In this document: piece after piece, positions 41,057 to 53,960 of the stretch
Layout: every line of letters begins with the position of its first letter
Numbering within the stretch: position 1 is the first letter of the stretch
DNA from: Porites lobata
Lineage: Eukaryota; Cnidaria; Anthozoa; Scleractinia; Poritidae
DNA: 64,000 nt
Direction: 5' to 3'
Assembly (NCBI GenBank): GCA_942486035.1
Contig: CALNXK010000296.1
Location: forward strand, 157,001 to 221,000
Program-made: the position numbers and the translations under genes
Notes under the pieces: generated by a model
Told to the model about the DNA's origin: nothing
What the model saw: the letters and a program-made list of their open reading frames with translations, nothing else
Databases searched by the model: none

Positions 41057-42430
41057 TTTTTTAGTGTTTCATTACTTCACGTGAGACACCACGAGAAAGG
41101 TGTCCAGTAACATTCCGCTCTGTTTGGTTCGTCTCATGAGAAAAAGGTGAACGTTTGATCTTGGTCTTAGGTTTCTCACATGTAACCTCGATGTAAGAGT
41201 TCAAAGACGTTTCAAAAGACAATTCGGAAATATTACGCCCCGAATATATTACGCGTTTTAGACTAGAGGCTAGGGGTATCCGAAAAAACTGGTTTTTAAG
41301 AGTGTCTCAAAGTACCAGACACTTAATGGGCACCTGACGTGGACATAAGAGGACACTCTGTGCTATGGTCGCCAAGGAAAGCCAGTACGAAAAAAAATTT
41401 CTGCGTACCCTCCCACCCCCCGGTTCCATTTTCCACCAAACCCAGGCACAAAATCACCATCGTGGCCTTAATAAAGACAACACAAAATTGCATCATTTCT
41501 CTATCGTCAAAAATATGTAGAAAATTCATTAAATTGGGATCATGTTAATACAACGGTCTAAGAGGTGAAACCACGGGCGCAATGTGTCAAATCTTCTGCT
41601 TCCTATTGGCCAAAAAACTCCTGATCTCAATGACGGCTGCACATGAGCAATATCGTGACGCAGGTGCTTTATTAAGATCAGTATCAGTGGGCTGGGTTGG
41701 ATGTAATCGAAGCTGAACGTTTCTCATACTGGCTGGTAAAAAAAAGATGACTGAATCGACCGAGGTAACTAATTTGTCGAGGTTTGCTCTCTGCTACGTA
41801 CTTGATACAACTCACATCTGACTTTGTTAGTGCACGGTGTTGTGTAAGTACCGTTATCGTCTAACACATACTTTTATTGACGCAATAATCCCAATATTCA
41901 CGCAGATTCAAGACTGGCTCGTGTTGGCACAAAGCAAAAGTCAGGAAGTGGATGAATGTCTGTCAGAAGGTATTATGCTTTGTAATGAGTTATGTTTATG
42001 GTCTTAATCCTCTTTTGTCTCGATACAGATGTTAAATATATTTTTATTCTTGATATATCTACATCTACCTCACAAAAACTATAACGCTTAGACTGCTAAC
42101 ATCATTGTTTTCTGATAGTGTCTCTGAAAGAATTTTGTCTCGCTACGCGCTGAAAAGCTGTGTTAACTAATCGATTTACTATGGCATCGTTTTCCAATGC
42201 AGTGTGCATAAATTCACACTGCAAAAATGCTGTTATCTTGATAATATTCTAAACGGCAGTATTATAAGGATCGCATTTAATTTATTTCGCTTTCAATTTT
42301 GTTGTTGTTGATATTGTTTGTTTGTTTTGATTGTTTTTTTTTTCGATTTTGAGTGTTCATTTTCTCCTTCTTTCACGGCTTTTCTTTCTTCATAACTTTC
42401 CGGGAAAATCCTACTAAAACGCTCGAGATT
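41057..42430. other. Intergenic stretch, nothing recognised
   Basis: No open frame with family resemblance and no clear repeat structure on either strand. Confidence 0.45.
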
Positions 42431-42439
42431 GCTTAACGC

Positions 42440-42740
42440 TTTCGCGTCATTATGGTGCTCGAAAAAATGCTAGCATTATGTACAAAAGGCCTTAGGGACC
42501 TTATAGCTTGGGATGAACGAGTTCCACCGTTCTTTTGTTTCATTTTCTGTTGTTTTATTTCTTCTTTTTATTATTTTTTCAGAACCGTTGTCATGGCCAA
42601 GCGATGGAAAGCAAACATATCCTGCAGCCTTTTTATTGGCAAACAGGACGGACAAGCCCGGGTGCAAACCCACACCCACGATGTCAAAGCACACTTGGAG
42701 AACATGGGATGAGGGCAATTTGTACTGATGTTTTTTTAGA
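42440..42740 (+). repeat. Coding-like segment related to 48150-48400
   Basis: One frame reads EPLSWPSDGKQTYPAAFLLA then NRTDKPGC. The 48-kb segment reads EPAPWSIRNQRPYPAAFALV then EKTREPGR in a similar position. Both are preceded by an ATG-led stretch with a KGLR motif. They may be copies of a dispersed element or decayed gene copies. Not recognised. Confidence 0.35.
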
Positions 42741-43311
42741 AGCTGTGGCAAGAACTACTCATTTTCAGCGTGAAGTGAGTTGTAATGTGAATTGAAGCTT
42801 AGCTTGCGAAGCCGGCGGTCCTGTTTTCTCCTCATTTTGCTCGTGGATTCGCCGCTCATTCGGTGCGCTCAACAATCAAATCCAACAGCTTTGCAATATG
42901 TGATTGTCACTGGATATTTCTTCAAATTAAAAATTCATTTCATTCGTCAGTTCTGATTCTCATGTTTTTAAAATGTTATAGATCTGTGTTGTCGTTGAAT
43001 TCTATTCAGATGTTATTGTTTCAAAGATGCAGACATAGCACCGATTATTTAGCGGAAAATTATTTTTAAATGACAAGCTTAAAGGGGGCGACGGCAACGG
43101 AAACAGATTAAGTCCGATCTGTGGCAGGTGACTTATGTACTTGCAATTCCAGCATTTTAACCACACGATTGCCGACGTGACTGACTGAATAAAACTTCAC
43201 AACTTCTCGCTCTGGCTAAAACATGTTAAAAACACAATTTTCGAACACGGTCCGATCGAGAGATCGCCGATTGCGGAATATATAAGGATATGTAGAAATT
43301 TGGGACAAATT

Positions 43312-44220
43312 CAGACGTAGTAAATCGATAAACCGAAAATCGGTAATAATCGATAGTCAGCGATAACAATCATCGATGAATATCGATTTCTGATATCAAT
43401 CGATAGAAATCGATAAAAAAAGTTGTGACTCCTATTAACCCTCGGACGTACATACAAATTCATACCCCCACCGTGTTACAAGGGAGGGTGGTTGGACCCC
43501 CTCAGAGTTTTTGATATTTTGCAGTATTTCGAAACGATTTTACCTTCAGTGGAAAGCCTTTGATCTTCTCTACAAGATGAGGTATATTTTATGGGTAGTG
43601 GCGCTGCTGGTTGGCCTGTGACGTCACCAACAATGGTCGCCATCTTGGATTTTTCCAAGAATTAGAATTCATGTTAAAACCGTGAGAAATGGCGATTTTT
43701 TTGTGCTTGGGATGAAAAGTAACACATAAATAAGTACTTTGCATGATTTTAGCCACATGACTAACTTTTATCGTTGAAAAAAGTTGAAAAACATGTACTT
43801 TCACCTGTCAAAAATGGCTTGACCACCTCCTTCTTATGACGTCATATCTCGTAACTATAAAAACTGACCATCACTGAACTTGACTCAAAGTGCGCGCGAG
43901 GGATGAGCAAACAGCTACTAAAAACATCAGGTGCTGCTGTTCTATCCTCTGGGAGAAAACGCAGAAAAACCTTAGGGGGTGGTGGATGCCACCCCCTCCA
44001 CTTGTACGTCCGTGGGTTAAAATATAATTTATCGATTATTATCGATTACTATCGATTCCTATCGATTGTTGCCAACTTTGTTAATCGATAAATTGATAAA
44101 TTGATAAATAATTTTATCTATGACTTCGATTTCTATCGATTTCCGATATCAATCGATATTAATCTGTGGATTAAATCGATTAATGACGATGATGTCGATT
44201 TCTATCGATTAACTACGTCT
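43312..44220. mobile_element. ATCGAT-rich foldback element, interrupted
   Basis: Outer arms begin CAGACGTAGT(A)AATCGAT and end ATCGATTAACTACGTCTG. Both arms (43312-43434 and 44021-44220) are scattered with ATCGAT. The interior holds a TTAA-flanked insertion. Confidence 0.6.
43439..44016. mobile_element. TTAA-flanked MITE nested in the ATCGAT element
   Basis: 578 bases with inverted ends CCCTCGGACGTACA and TGTACGTCCGTGGG, flanked by TTAA at 43435-43438 and 44017-44020. TTAA duplications are used by piggyBac and Kolobok elements. No transposase is encoded. Confidence 0.72.
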
Positions 44221-44607
44221 GGAACAAATATCATCCGCATAAAAATGCAATTAGTTTCCCTAGCGCTATCTTTAAGGAGCAGTAAAACTAATAGAAACAA
44301 ATGTTCAAAGCAATAAAAGAAAGTATGAATAACAGAGCAAATACAACATAACGCACGCGTAAGCATGGCGTAAACTCCAAGAAGATTATACGGGTTTACA
44401 ATTGGGGTTTTTGAAAACTTGTTAGCCTAACAGTTTTTAAAAGTTCATTTTTGTTATTTGTCATGTTTGATTTAATGAATGGGAAGTATATATTTGTTGG
44501 ACAAGAAGCTGTGCCTGGATTTTGTCATTTACAATTAATTTCTTCATTAACTTTATGTTTTATAGTGCATAAGGAAGCGTTGTTGGTAATATTAGTGAGC
44601 AGTCACG

Positions 44608-44700
44608 CAACAGGACGGCACAAAGAAGAGGATGACAGATCGCTTGTGTGTGACAAACGTGACAAGCCCATTACCTGTGTGTTTGTTGTGATGTTCAATC
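44608..44700 (+). repeat. Dispersed repeat, copy 2
   Basis: Partner of 5514-5606 in the same orientation. Family unknown. Confidence 0.55.
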
Positions 44701-44814
44701 AATACGAAAAACGCGATTGGGTTTGAAAGAACTCAAATTTATTTTTTAGGTAATTTTAAAGGAGTTATTGTCAGCGTAAAAAAGGGTGGAGGACTGAAAA
44801 TTAAATTGGATATT

Positions 44815-45056
44815 CCATTTTCCCCCCGCCCCCCCCCCCCTCCCCCCCAAATCCAATAAGCAATAAAATGCGGCCTCTGTCTTTTCTAAGGCGCCGACAA
44901 CATTTTGGAGGGTCTGGATGGGGTTAACTGACAACTGAGATTTGAATCCCCTCATCCAGACCCTCATTTTGGACCCCTCGAATGCATTCTTCAATGGTGC
45001 CGACAACAAAAACTACATAGGATGGCCTTCCATAGTGGGGGGGGGGGGGGAAGTGC
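44815..45056. repeat. Foldback bounded by C and G runs
   Basis: A C-rich run at 44820-44850 and a G run near 45039-45052 bracket inner arms GAGGGTCTGGATGGGGTT and AATCCCCTCATCCAGACCCTC. Probably a non-autonomous element; its ends cannot be fixed. Confidence 0.45.
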
Positions 45057-46780
45057 GGATGAAAAAAATTAAATGTCCCAATTTCAACCCGCTACGTACG
45101 TTGTTTCCTTGTTTTAAACAGACGAGTCGACGTTTACTTGAACGTCCCAAAATGCTCCTTCCTTTGTTCGTTTGTGCTTGCGAACGTCTTGGCGATCGCA
45201 ACGGGGTCGATTGTGTCAGCCATTGTCTTGTGATAGTGAACATTCTCGCAGTTGTTTCACCGATGGTACATCACCGTGTTCCTTATTAACGCATGTTTTG
45301 AGGCGCCTCAGAGCTGAATAACTTCGCTCCCATGTGAGAGACTGATGTTTTTTTTAATGGAAGTTGGTCACGCATAAAGCAAAATTAAATGCAGAAAACC
45401 CAACTGATTCATCAGAAACTCAATCAATAAAGTTATTTAAAGTAATGTTTGTAAGTCCTAATGAGTTGACCGTGGTAAAATAAAAGAAACTTATAAACTA
45501 TTCTCCAAAAGTGGGGAGGGGGGGGGGCTGTGCCCCCACAAAAAAAGAGGTGGAGGGGGGGAATTGAAGCCCCTTTCGAGCATTTTAGTAAGGCCATAAG
45601 AGCACAATAGTAAAAAATGTGAGCATTAAGCATTAGCATAATAGCAAAAAATTAAAAAAAAAGTGCCAAGGCCTACTGTCGGCAGAAGAACACTCTTTGC
45701 CGAGGACCGTATGCGTAGATAAAGGTCAAAGTCAAATGATGAGGTTTAAAAATGGAAGGAAGCTAACGCTCAAAGTTTATGAGCCTAAGCCCATCACATG
45801 ATGCCACCAGACATGGAGTGACAGACATTGGTTCAAGGTTTAGAGGAACTGTTCCATGAAAAAGAGTGATCTAAAGAGCAAGAAAACTAACTGTACTGTT
45901 ACTTCTAGAGCTGTGGTCGTTGCCAAAGATAGCCAAGGAAAATACTAACTCCGGAGCCTACCTTTTACACTGCTTTTAGGGGACTCGATTCAATCATTAC
46001 TTTTCTTTGGTATCAAGAATGTCTGAACCATCCAAAGTAAATACTTAGCTCCAATTTAGGCAGTACTATAGAACAACAGACATGTCAAATGCATCATTTC
46101 ACATCAAACACACACACACACACAAACGAAAGTACGCTAAATATAACAACTAGAGAAAATGTCAGTGCTGAGCTCATTTAGATCAATATTCGATCTATCC
46201 AGACTGTTCTGATAAGTAATTCTAGATTGATATTTCTTTTTCAGGAATTCAAGATTCAGGGAACAGTGTTGTGTGAGAATAAATACCAAGGGGAGAGTAA
46301 ATATCCATTCGAAGGTAATAGCCTCCAAAAAGATGAGTTTTAGAGTAGTCATCACATTAAGACCACAGAGATATGGATGACAGAGAAATAGCACACGGCT
46401 ATAATAAAAATGATGATCTACTTTCCAACTCTGATCGACCTCAATTACTAAGTAATAATACCGAGATCCACAAACACATAATTTTAAATTCTAAACTTTC
46501 CGTCTGTCAACGGAAAGTTTTACCTTCCAATTAGGATGGAATGTGCTTCATTTTAAAAAAAATTGAGATGTAGATAATTGCGAACGTAGGTTATAGCTAC
46601 ATAAACCGAAAGGGAAGTTTGAACAGGTATGAGGACATAAAGTCATGGAAACGTTTATTACGAAATGACTAAGATAGTACGCGCGTTTTGATTGGTTAAA
46701 AACCTATGTTTTATTGTGCCTGTAAAATCATAGAAAACTGAAACATTTTCCGTTTTACTTAAAGTTATTTTATAAAAGCA
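45057..46780. other. Intergenic stretch, low-complexity runs only
   Basis: A G-rich patch near 45517-45560 and a short CA repeat near 46110 are the only distinctive signals. A short minus-strand frame near 45224-45138 begins MADTIDPVAIAKTFAS, which I cannot assign. Confidence 0.4.
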
Positions 46781-46782
46781 AC

Positions 46783-46955
46783 AGACCACGCTTTCTATGG
46801 GTTTACCGGCGTAATAACCCACTTGGGATGTTGGGAGAACACTCGAAAAGCTTGTAAATCACGAGCCGAAGACGAGTGATTTACAAGCTTTCCTCGTTTT
46901 CTCCCGACATCCCAAGTGGGTTATCACGCCGATAGACCCATAGAAAGTGTGGTCT
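46783..46955. mobile_element. Hairpin MITE
   Basis: 173 bases. Arms with CTTTCTATGGGT, ATAACCCACTTGGGATGT and AAGCTTGTAAATCAC pair along nearly the whole length around a CGAGCCGAAGACGAG centre. Confidence 0.75.
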
Positions 46956-48149
46956 TTTGGTCAAGTGATTTTCGTTTAAAAAGCTATAAATTGATGATGA
47001 TAAGAGATAAGGTAGCTATAATGGCTGTGGGAGGGCCTGAATGTGGGTACCTCGATTAATTTTTTGGCTCGTCTGTGAAATGATACAGTTAAATTTTTGG
47101 GCATTTTGATGCTAGCGGTAAAAAATTCGCTGTAACAGTAAATTCTTTCCAGAACCATACAAAAAAGACTCCAAAAAGGCCAATATTATTTCGTTCAGTA
47201 TATCAAGGAGTTTTCGACCATTTTCTGACTCCGACTTTCAAAATATTTCCGAACACTGCCAAAGATTTCTAAAGACTACCTAAGATGTCCGAAGACTGCT
47301 ACAGCCCCTTCGAGCTCGGGCTCAAAGTTCAGGAGTGATTTTGTTACCAATTTTCTAAGAGCAGATAAGGATTGAAAATGCTAAAAAAAACTTTGGTGTT
47401 CCACGAAAAACCGTCTAAACACTTAACAGTACTTTCTCCCGAAACTGTAGCAGCAAACATTAAAATTTATGAGCAAATAAGACGAAACACTACTAAACCC
47501 AACTGATTCAGACCCTCAAATTGTTTTTTGTTTCGTACGATTGGCGATGATAAAATACAGTCGACAGAAATACACGAAGTTTTGTTTCAAATAATTGGTC
47601 AAAGCTATAGTAAAATTCGTATAAAATTTTTTCCAACGCGCGATAACGTCAGATGCCGTCCTAGATATAACTGAAATAAGGTGTAATAAAAAATCTCGTG
47701 TAATAGCCAATCAAATCAAAGAAGTTTTTCTAAAAACCTATTATTAAACATGCTGTAGAACAAAGAACAATCGAAGAAGATGGTCAAAACCCCAGTGGGG
47801 GGAGGTACTCAAGATTTCAAGTGACGGGGATGATTGAATCCCGCCCCCCCTCCCCCCCGGATTGAACTGACTGGGCAAAAATCAAAACGCAAAAAAATCC
47901 CATGGTGAATTTCCCAGCGTCAAAAATTTCCAGAAAGCATTAAATGATATAACACGAAAAATAAAAACATTACGCGACTGGGATACGCGAGCACTACAAC
48001 GAATCTCAAGATTGCTTTAAGTACCCAAACAAATCCCTAGTTAAATCAACCCACCAAAAACAAAACTTGCCAACTTTTCCTACTAAAAATCCGTTCGATC
48101 ATCCTCGTCACTCACGCGGAGAAAGGTCGCGGGAGCCTTATACGGCATC
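46956..48149. other. Intergenic stretch
   Basis: A C-run patch at 47840-47860 lies in a short inverted context (GTGGGGGGAGGTACTC on its left). No gene recognised. Confidence 0.4.
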
Positions 48150-48400
48150 TGGTGCGAAGGGGACGATGGAAAGTCTTCTCGTTACTACTAATAAGGGCCT
48201 TAGAGAGGACTGGGGATGAGTCAGTTTGTAATCCATAGTATCTGGCCTCAAAGTGTGTCTTCTCGACCTTTTTCTTGTTAGAACCCGCACCATGGTCAAT
48301 CAGGAATCAGCGACCGTATCCAGCTGCCTTTGCTCTGGTAGAAAAGACAAGGGAGCCAGGACGTTGTTGGCTTCAATCAGCAAGTGACCCACCTAATAAA
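48150..48400 (+). repeat. Coding-like segment related to 42440-42740
   Basis: See the 42-kb copy. Here the ATG is followed by ESLLVTTNKGLRED, and 25 codons on by YPAAFALVEKTREPG in a different frame. Confidence 0.35.
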
Positions 48401-49294
48401 ATGTGAACACAATTGAAAAAAAAAATAATAAACTGAGCCACGTAATAGATCCTCTGGTTTGTTTTTTGTTGTCATCTTTTTTTTCTTTCGCATATAAACC
48501 GCAGTGTAAGAAAACAACGCTAGTATATTCGTTAGGAGCTTTGTCACGATATTTATCAAAATTTCAGACAGCAAGATTTACCATCAAATTGAGTGAAACA
48601 CAACGGTTCAGAAATTTGTCAACGAAAGAAGTCAGTTGGAAGGACTCAGTAATCAGAGATAAAGCTACAGTTTCTAGTGCAAGCCTCCTATACCTACTCT
48701 GAATTCTATTGTGCCGTTGTAAAAAGAAAGGCCGGAATAAATTCGTGTTTGGTTTTGATGATTTTTAGAAATCGGTCACTGCAAGCGCACTGTGAACGTC
48801 AGATAATTTACACGAAGCTCTACCTAATTACCAAAGTAAAGAAGCCTTGACTGTGCTCTTGTCTGTTCTTTTTGAGTGCTCTAGCTACTTCCTAAGTATT
48901 TTACAACAGTACAGGGCATAACAATTCTCTACTTGCCCTGCAACTGTAATCAGTGGGCTTTTGATAATAGCTATGTGCCATCTAATTAACAATGACTAAA
49001 TCGACAAAGGCAACTTTTGCCAGGGTGTAGCGTGTTCTGCACACATCTGCATCGAACCTCCCTTAAAAGACAACCCAAAACTTTGAAGATTTAGTAGCGC
49101 TTATTAAAGTCGAACAACAGGGCGTTTCTTTCCGAAGAGAGGGTCCCGACACAACTACATTTTGGCAGAGAATTTATTGCTTTTAAACAGTTTTTTCTAA
49201 GTTAAGTATTGTAGTTCAATGTGGTCAATGAAAGTTCTTAGAAAACTCTATAAGGCTAAGTACACACAGCAAACAAAGAGACTCCTCGGTTTTT

Positions 49295-49627
49295 CCCTTG
49301 GTTTGTGTGGTTCTTAGAGTTTCCCTGGTTCTTTCATGTTCCGTATTTCTTCTTGTTTCCCTAGGTCTTGTCACTCTTGTGCAGTGGTTCCCCTGCTTCT
49401 TGTGGTTCCGGTGGCTCTTGTCATTTCCGAGGGTCTGGTTGCTCATGACGTTCTTAATGTTCCCGTGGTTCTTGTACAGTGGTTCCCCTGGTTCTTGTGG
49501 TTCCAGTGGTTCTTCAGTGTGGTTCTATTGGTTCTTCCTGTGTTTCTTCTGAATCCCGCAGTTTTCTTTTTATCGTAGTTATTGTGTTTTCCGTGTTTTT
49601 CGAAGTTCCCGTGGTTCTCGCGTGGTT
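49295..49627 (+). repeat. Degenerate GTGGTTCCC minisatellite
   Basis: Tandem words of about 9 bases (GTGGTTCCC, TGGTTCTTG) repeat imperfectly. The open frames here are a consequence of the repeat. Two 10-base units of the RGGGGTTACA type follow directly at 49631-49650. Confidence 0.7.
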
Positions 49628-49662
49628 AACAAGGGGCTACAGGGGTTACAAACACAACAATT

Positions 49663-49753
49663 AACAATTATTGGACGAGGTTGAGCAAAATATCGTGATT
49701 TGTCTGTGGCGAGCAGATCAAATAATTGATCTGCGAGACACTGACAAATCACG

Positions 49754-49785
<32 letters not shown>
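49663..49785. mobile_element. Hairpin MITE
   Basis: Arms AACAATTATT and GCAAAATATCGTGATTTGTC pair with their near complements around GATCAAATAATTGATC. Confidence 0.7.
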
Positions 49786-49787
<2 letters not shown>

Positions 49788-50689
49788 ATCATTCGATAGC
49801 CGAGTTTGTTTTTTTAATGAATATCCTTGGGAAGCGAGAAGGAGAAAAGCACGGTTTCCTTTACCCATGAGCGGAATATTATTTGCAGCCAAACACAGTT
49901 GGACGGCTTTGCGCATGAGCAGTCCATTATTTGTGAGTAGTTATTTGCAGGTCATGTGGTGGGCTGTCGGCCAATGAAAAGAAAGAAAAATTTGCTTCGA
50001 ATTGTAATAACCTTTATTTGCATGACTATAATTACTTACAGTTTTGCAAAAGGTAAGTAAAATAAAAACTATAATGAATTAATAATGATATTTGTAACAG
50101 ATAATCAAGTGATATTATTCTTAAATGGCGGTACACTGTCTACTCATCTTCTAATTCTCTTTCAGATAAATATAAGTGTGACTCTGACATTAAAAAAAAT
50201 TCATTTAACCCATTTCGGTGACGTCCGCCCTTGTGACGTCATAACTCGATATTTTGCGTCAAACAAAAACTTAAATTACCTGGTCAACAGAGGAAGTCTA
50301 TCTGGCAAGTTTGGTCAAGACATGAAAAGAAAAAAAAGGAAAAGATCCCTAAATTTGACCGATTTCAGGGTTTGGCCCCAGCGTGCATCAGTTTAATCAC
50401 CAGTTCCGATTAAGGTGACTACTGGAAATTGTGGAAATAACGATGTACTTGAGAGGTAAAAAGTCATTTCTAAGTGTGAAATATTTTTGGTAAAAGCAGA
50501 GAAAGTGTACTTCATCTTTGATTTCATTAGTCTAAGAATCACAAACTGGACATAACCTTTTGTCACGAGGAGTTTGTTTACATCTTCCAGTCTCGATCAT
50601 AAGTTTATGATTGCTTACGTGTACATGGTAATTTTACCATGGCCTTAATTTCTATAAATTGTTTTTCTAGTTAGGTTTTAAATAGTTAC
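49786..50689. other. Intergenic stretch, nothing recognised
   Basis: An open frame at 50085-50396 shows no family resemblance. A TGACGTCATAACTCG motif near 50237 resembles one near 43838. Confidence 0.4.
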
Positions 50690-51560
50690 AAAACTCTATC
50701 TCCTAGCATAATTAACTGTATAACGCCACTGAGCAATATACATCTGTTCTTTATATCTTGCAATTTTGGTTTTCTCTAAATTGTTGGGAACAAAATTGAG
50801 TAGAAAGTAAGATTTGGATAATACCGTATTATTACTATAAAAACTAGTAATGCCACTAGAATGAAGATTTACAGACACAAGTAATGCTTGTTTAACAATA
50901 GTCTTCATCCTTCTCGAAAAGAAACATAATGTAGTTAAGACTTTTTTCATTAAAATCATCTATTAATGGAAATCTACCTAATTTACCTCCACATGCAGCG
51001 TTAGAAGCCTTATTACTTACTTCCAAGTATCGCTTGTAGAAGTGTTAGTGGGTTTCTTCAATTGGGGAGCTATCCCATGTTTTAAAATCTTGTTTCTGGT
51101 AAGCTCCCTAATACCAGAATTCAATCACAGTTATAGGATAGTATTGGAGTGATCATCGTATAAAATCAAATATATTACGAGCCAGAGAAGGTTTTAGTCT
51201 ACTAAGGTCTGTGTTGTTTCGCATGTAGAAGAGAGCGTAGGAAGGGCTTTAATTCTTTTTCGAGAGACGCATTAAAATTACCGGTTGAGGAGATTTGGAT
51301 CCCTAAATTGGTGTATTCGTGTACAATATTAATGGTCTGTTTCCCTATATGTTATTCTAGGTCTGAAGTTTTGTTTGCGCGTTTTTGAAAGATTATAACT
51401 TTCGTCTTTTTAGAATTGATATCTAACATCCACGAACTGCTAAATGAATACCTGTTTAGACAATTTTGCGAGCCTGCTTCAGATCGGGACAAATAAATCA
51501 AGTCATCAGCGTATAAAGGAGAATTTAACTTGATACCATTTGAAGGAATAATGGGATCTG
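50690..51560 (-). pseudogene. Decayed LINE reverse transcriptase, C-terminal half
   Basis: Minus strand: GIKLNSPLYADDLIYLSRSE carries the YADD active-site motif, then SWMLDINSKKTKVIIFQK. Further on, broken frames give NKILKHGIAPQLKKP and KASNAACGGKLGRFPLID, as in the C-terminal part of LINE proteins with an NAA.GELGRYPL block. Several frameshifts and stops. Confidence 0.7.
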
Positions 51561-51850
51561 ACAACGTATTTTGAGATGTCTCTGATGAAGGGCAGATTGA
51601 TCATTGTACTGGATTTTGTACATTAAGGAGGCCCTGATATTTGAGCGCCTGGTTTCGACGTTTTTCCATTTCAAATTATCCAGCACACCTACCAAGCAAT
51701 GACATATTGATGAACCCGTAATGACTCTACCCGCTTGGTTTTGAATTTTTTACAATTTATTTTTCATTTGCGTACGACAAGTCTCCTACAATGGCGAATA
51801 ATATTCAAAATAAGGTTGCACAAGTAGTACAGTAAAGTAAAACTTTATTG
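51561..51850 (-). pseudogene. LINE C-terminal fragment
   Basis: Minus strand, stitched over small frame changes, reads like KFQNQAGRVITGSS and LDNLKWKNVETRRSN followed by SLMYKIQYND. This is the block after the RT core of CR1/L2-like proteins (LQNRAARVITG). It probably belongs to the RT fragment at 52856-53651, interrupted by about 1 kb. Confidence 0.6.
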
Positions 51851-52855
51851 ACTCAGGGTAACCCATTCAGCTCTAAGGCTGGTCTCCATAAGGGCCCTGT
51901 AGGTTAAAAATTAATTTACGTTAAGGATTATCATAAAACATTACATTTAAAAAGCCTAAAATGCAGTAAAAATACAGTACAAAATTACATTTAAAACCAC
52001 GGATCGAGGATGTAGGATAGAGGATCGGGTATCGGGGATCGAGAATCGGAGATCGGGGATCGAGGATCGGTTAAAAAAAATTTGAAAATAAAATTAATTA
52101 ATTAATTAATTAGTTAATTAATCGTGGATAGTGGTGATGTGGGCCGCAGACTGTAGATAAATTTCACAAAACATAACCCAGCTCGCTGTACTGAGCACTC
52201 AATTTCGGTAAACTACGCCGAGTCTGACCAAGTCAGTGATTGTTTTGACGAGAAACTGAAATTTTCCTGGAAAATGAAACGCTTTATCTCAGTGATACTG
52301 TGATAAAATGCTCGCTGTGTACAGCTGTAAAATTGTACTCTGGGATCGAGTAAACATCAACTGTACGAAGATATTAAAATCACATACTAAGCAGCCGTGG
52401 AAAATGTAATTACTTTCGCGCAATTTTGATATCTTATAAAACGGACAACAAGTTATAAAACAGGAATACACGCGTACTGAATTTACTGTTTGTTGTATAA
52501 GGTTCGCTAAACTTGCAGATTTTTCTTGTGCTGCACAAAAACTGTACCGAGCCGTATCTTGTTCACTACATAGAAGCTATATATATTTATACTGATAAAA
52601 ATCAGCCTTCAAATTTTTTAGTGTAAATCCCTAAAAGAGTTCTCCTCACTGGAGCAATATCAATATGCAGAAGGTTTTCAAAGGTTTCACACCGGCGTGA
52701 AGCTAAGTTTTGCCGGCCTGTCTCTCCCTGCAAATTTTAAGTTTTGAGTATTAACATTATGACGTAACACTCGTTTTGTACTCCAAACGAAAAGGTAGCA
52801 TAACAACACAAGCTCACAAGAAAATTTATGTCCTAGCAAGGGAGACTCAACGCTA
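51851..52855. other. Interruption of the LINE, with simple repeats
   Basis: Contains a GATCGAGGATCGGG-like tandem patch at 52014-52075 and an AATT tandem repeat at 52091-52122. The segment near 51830-51900 has AAACTTTATTGACTCAGGG, probably a LINE 3' end. Confidence 0.5.
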
Positions 52856-53651
52856 CTAAGAACGTTCGTGTTGTAGAGGATTACTCCAAGCGATGTCACA
52901 GTAATCAAATAATGGAAGAATTATAATTAAAGTGTTGTCAAGAAGTGTTGCTGCCTCTTTTGTGACGAAACTTCTAACACGACCCAGGGTACTAACTCTA
53001 GACGCCACCTTTTTACACACATAGTCCGTGTGAGCTTTCCAAGTCATCAAGTTGTCGAACACCACGCCTAGGTATTTGAAAGTAGATTTGCAAAATATGG
53101 CCTTTCCGAGAAGATTTAGATTTAAATTACAATCGCGCTTTTTTTTGCTTTTGAGATGTAAATAGTAAACCCTTAGTTTTTCAAACATTGAGTACAAGAT
53201 TATTGTCTTCTAACCATTCACATAAACATTGAAGATCTTATTAATGTAAAAATTTCAGTTGTGTACAGTTGGACCAGCAAGATATAAAACTGTATCGTCA
53301 GCATATTTACCGAACAGTGTTTGACACAACGTGGTAGGTCATTTATGTAGACCATGAATAACACAGGTCCGAGGATGGACCCCTGTGGCACTCCAGAAGT
53401 TACGGCAAGCTCTTCAGGTGACTGAGAATCAATGTGCACCGACTGCTTTCTTCCCGAGAAGAAGTTCTTAACCATGGAAGGCTTTCATAGCATACACCAT
53501 AATACTCAAATTTGCTAAGCAAAATATCACGGTCAGCTGTGTCAAAAACCTTTGCCAGGTCGATAAACACAGAACCAGTGACTAAGCCATATGATCCATA
53601 TTCATAAGAATCTCGTCGGTGATATAGGTTACAGGGTGTAAAGTAGGACAA
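52856..53651 (-). pseudogene. Decayed CR1/L2-like LINE reverse transcriptase
   Basis: Minus strand: GSVFIDLAKVFDTADRDILL, then GVPQGSILGPVLFMVYINDL P, then after frameshifts FKYLGVVFDNLMTWKAHTDY and LFDYCDIAWSNPLQ. Motif order is normal for a LINE RT, but frames break at the YADD region and the end is displaced. Confidence 0.8.
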
Positions 53652-53960
53652 AAGGTTTAATTCTTGTTAGAGCTCCTATGTGAACGCCCCCTTTATATAT
53701 ATATATACTCAATGTGAGTCTCAAAAGTAAGCTTTTCATCTAATAATACTCCCATACATTTATTACAGGCTAAAGGAGGAACAAGATTATTCGCAATTGA
53801 TATAGCATTACGTAAATAGCCAGATTTATTATTCAGGTTACATGTCGACCCTATGACTAACATGGAGCCTATAAACTGTGAGCTACACGCAAAGGTTTTC
53901 TACATCAGACGTAGAATTATTAAGAATAGATCCTAAAGGACCTCCATAGAGCACATTCTA

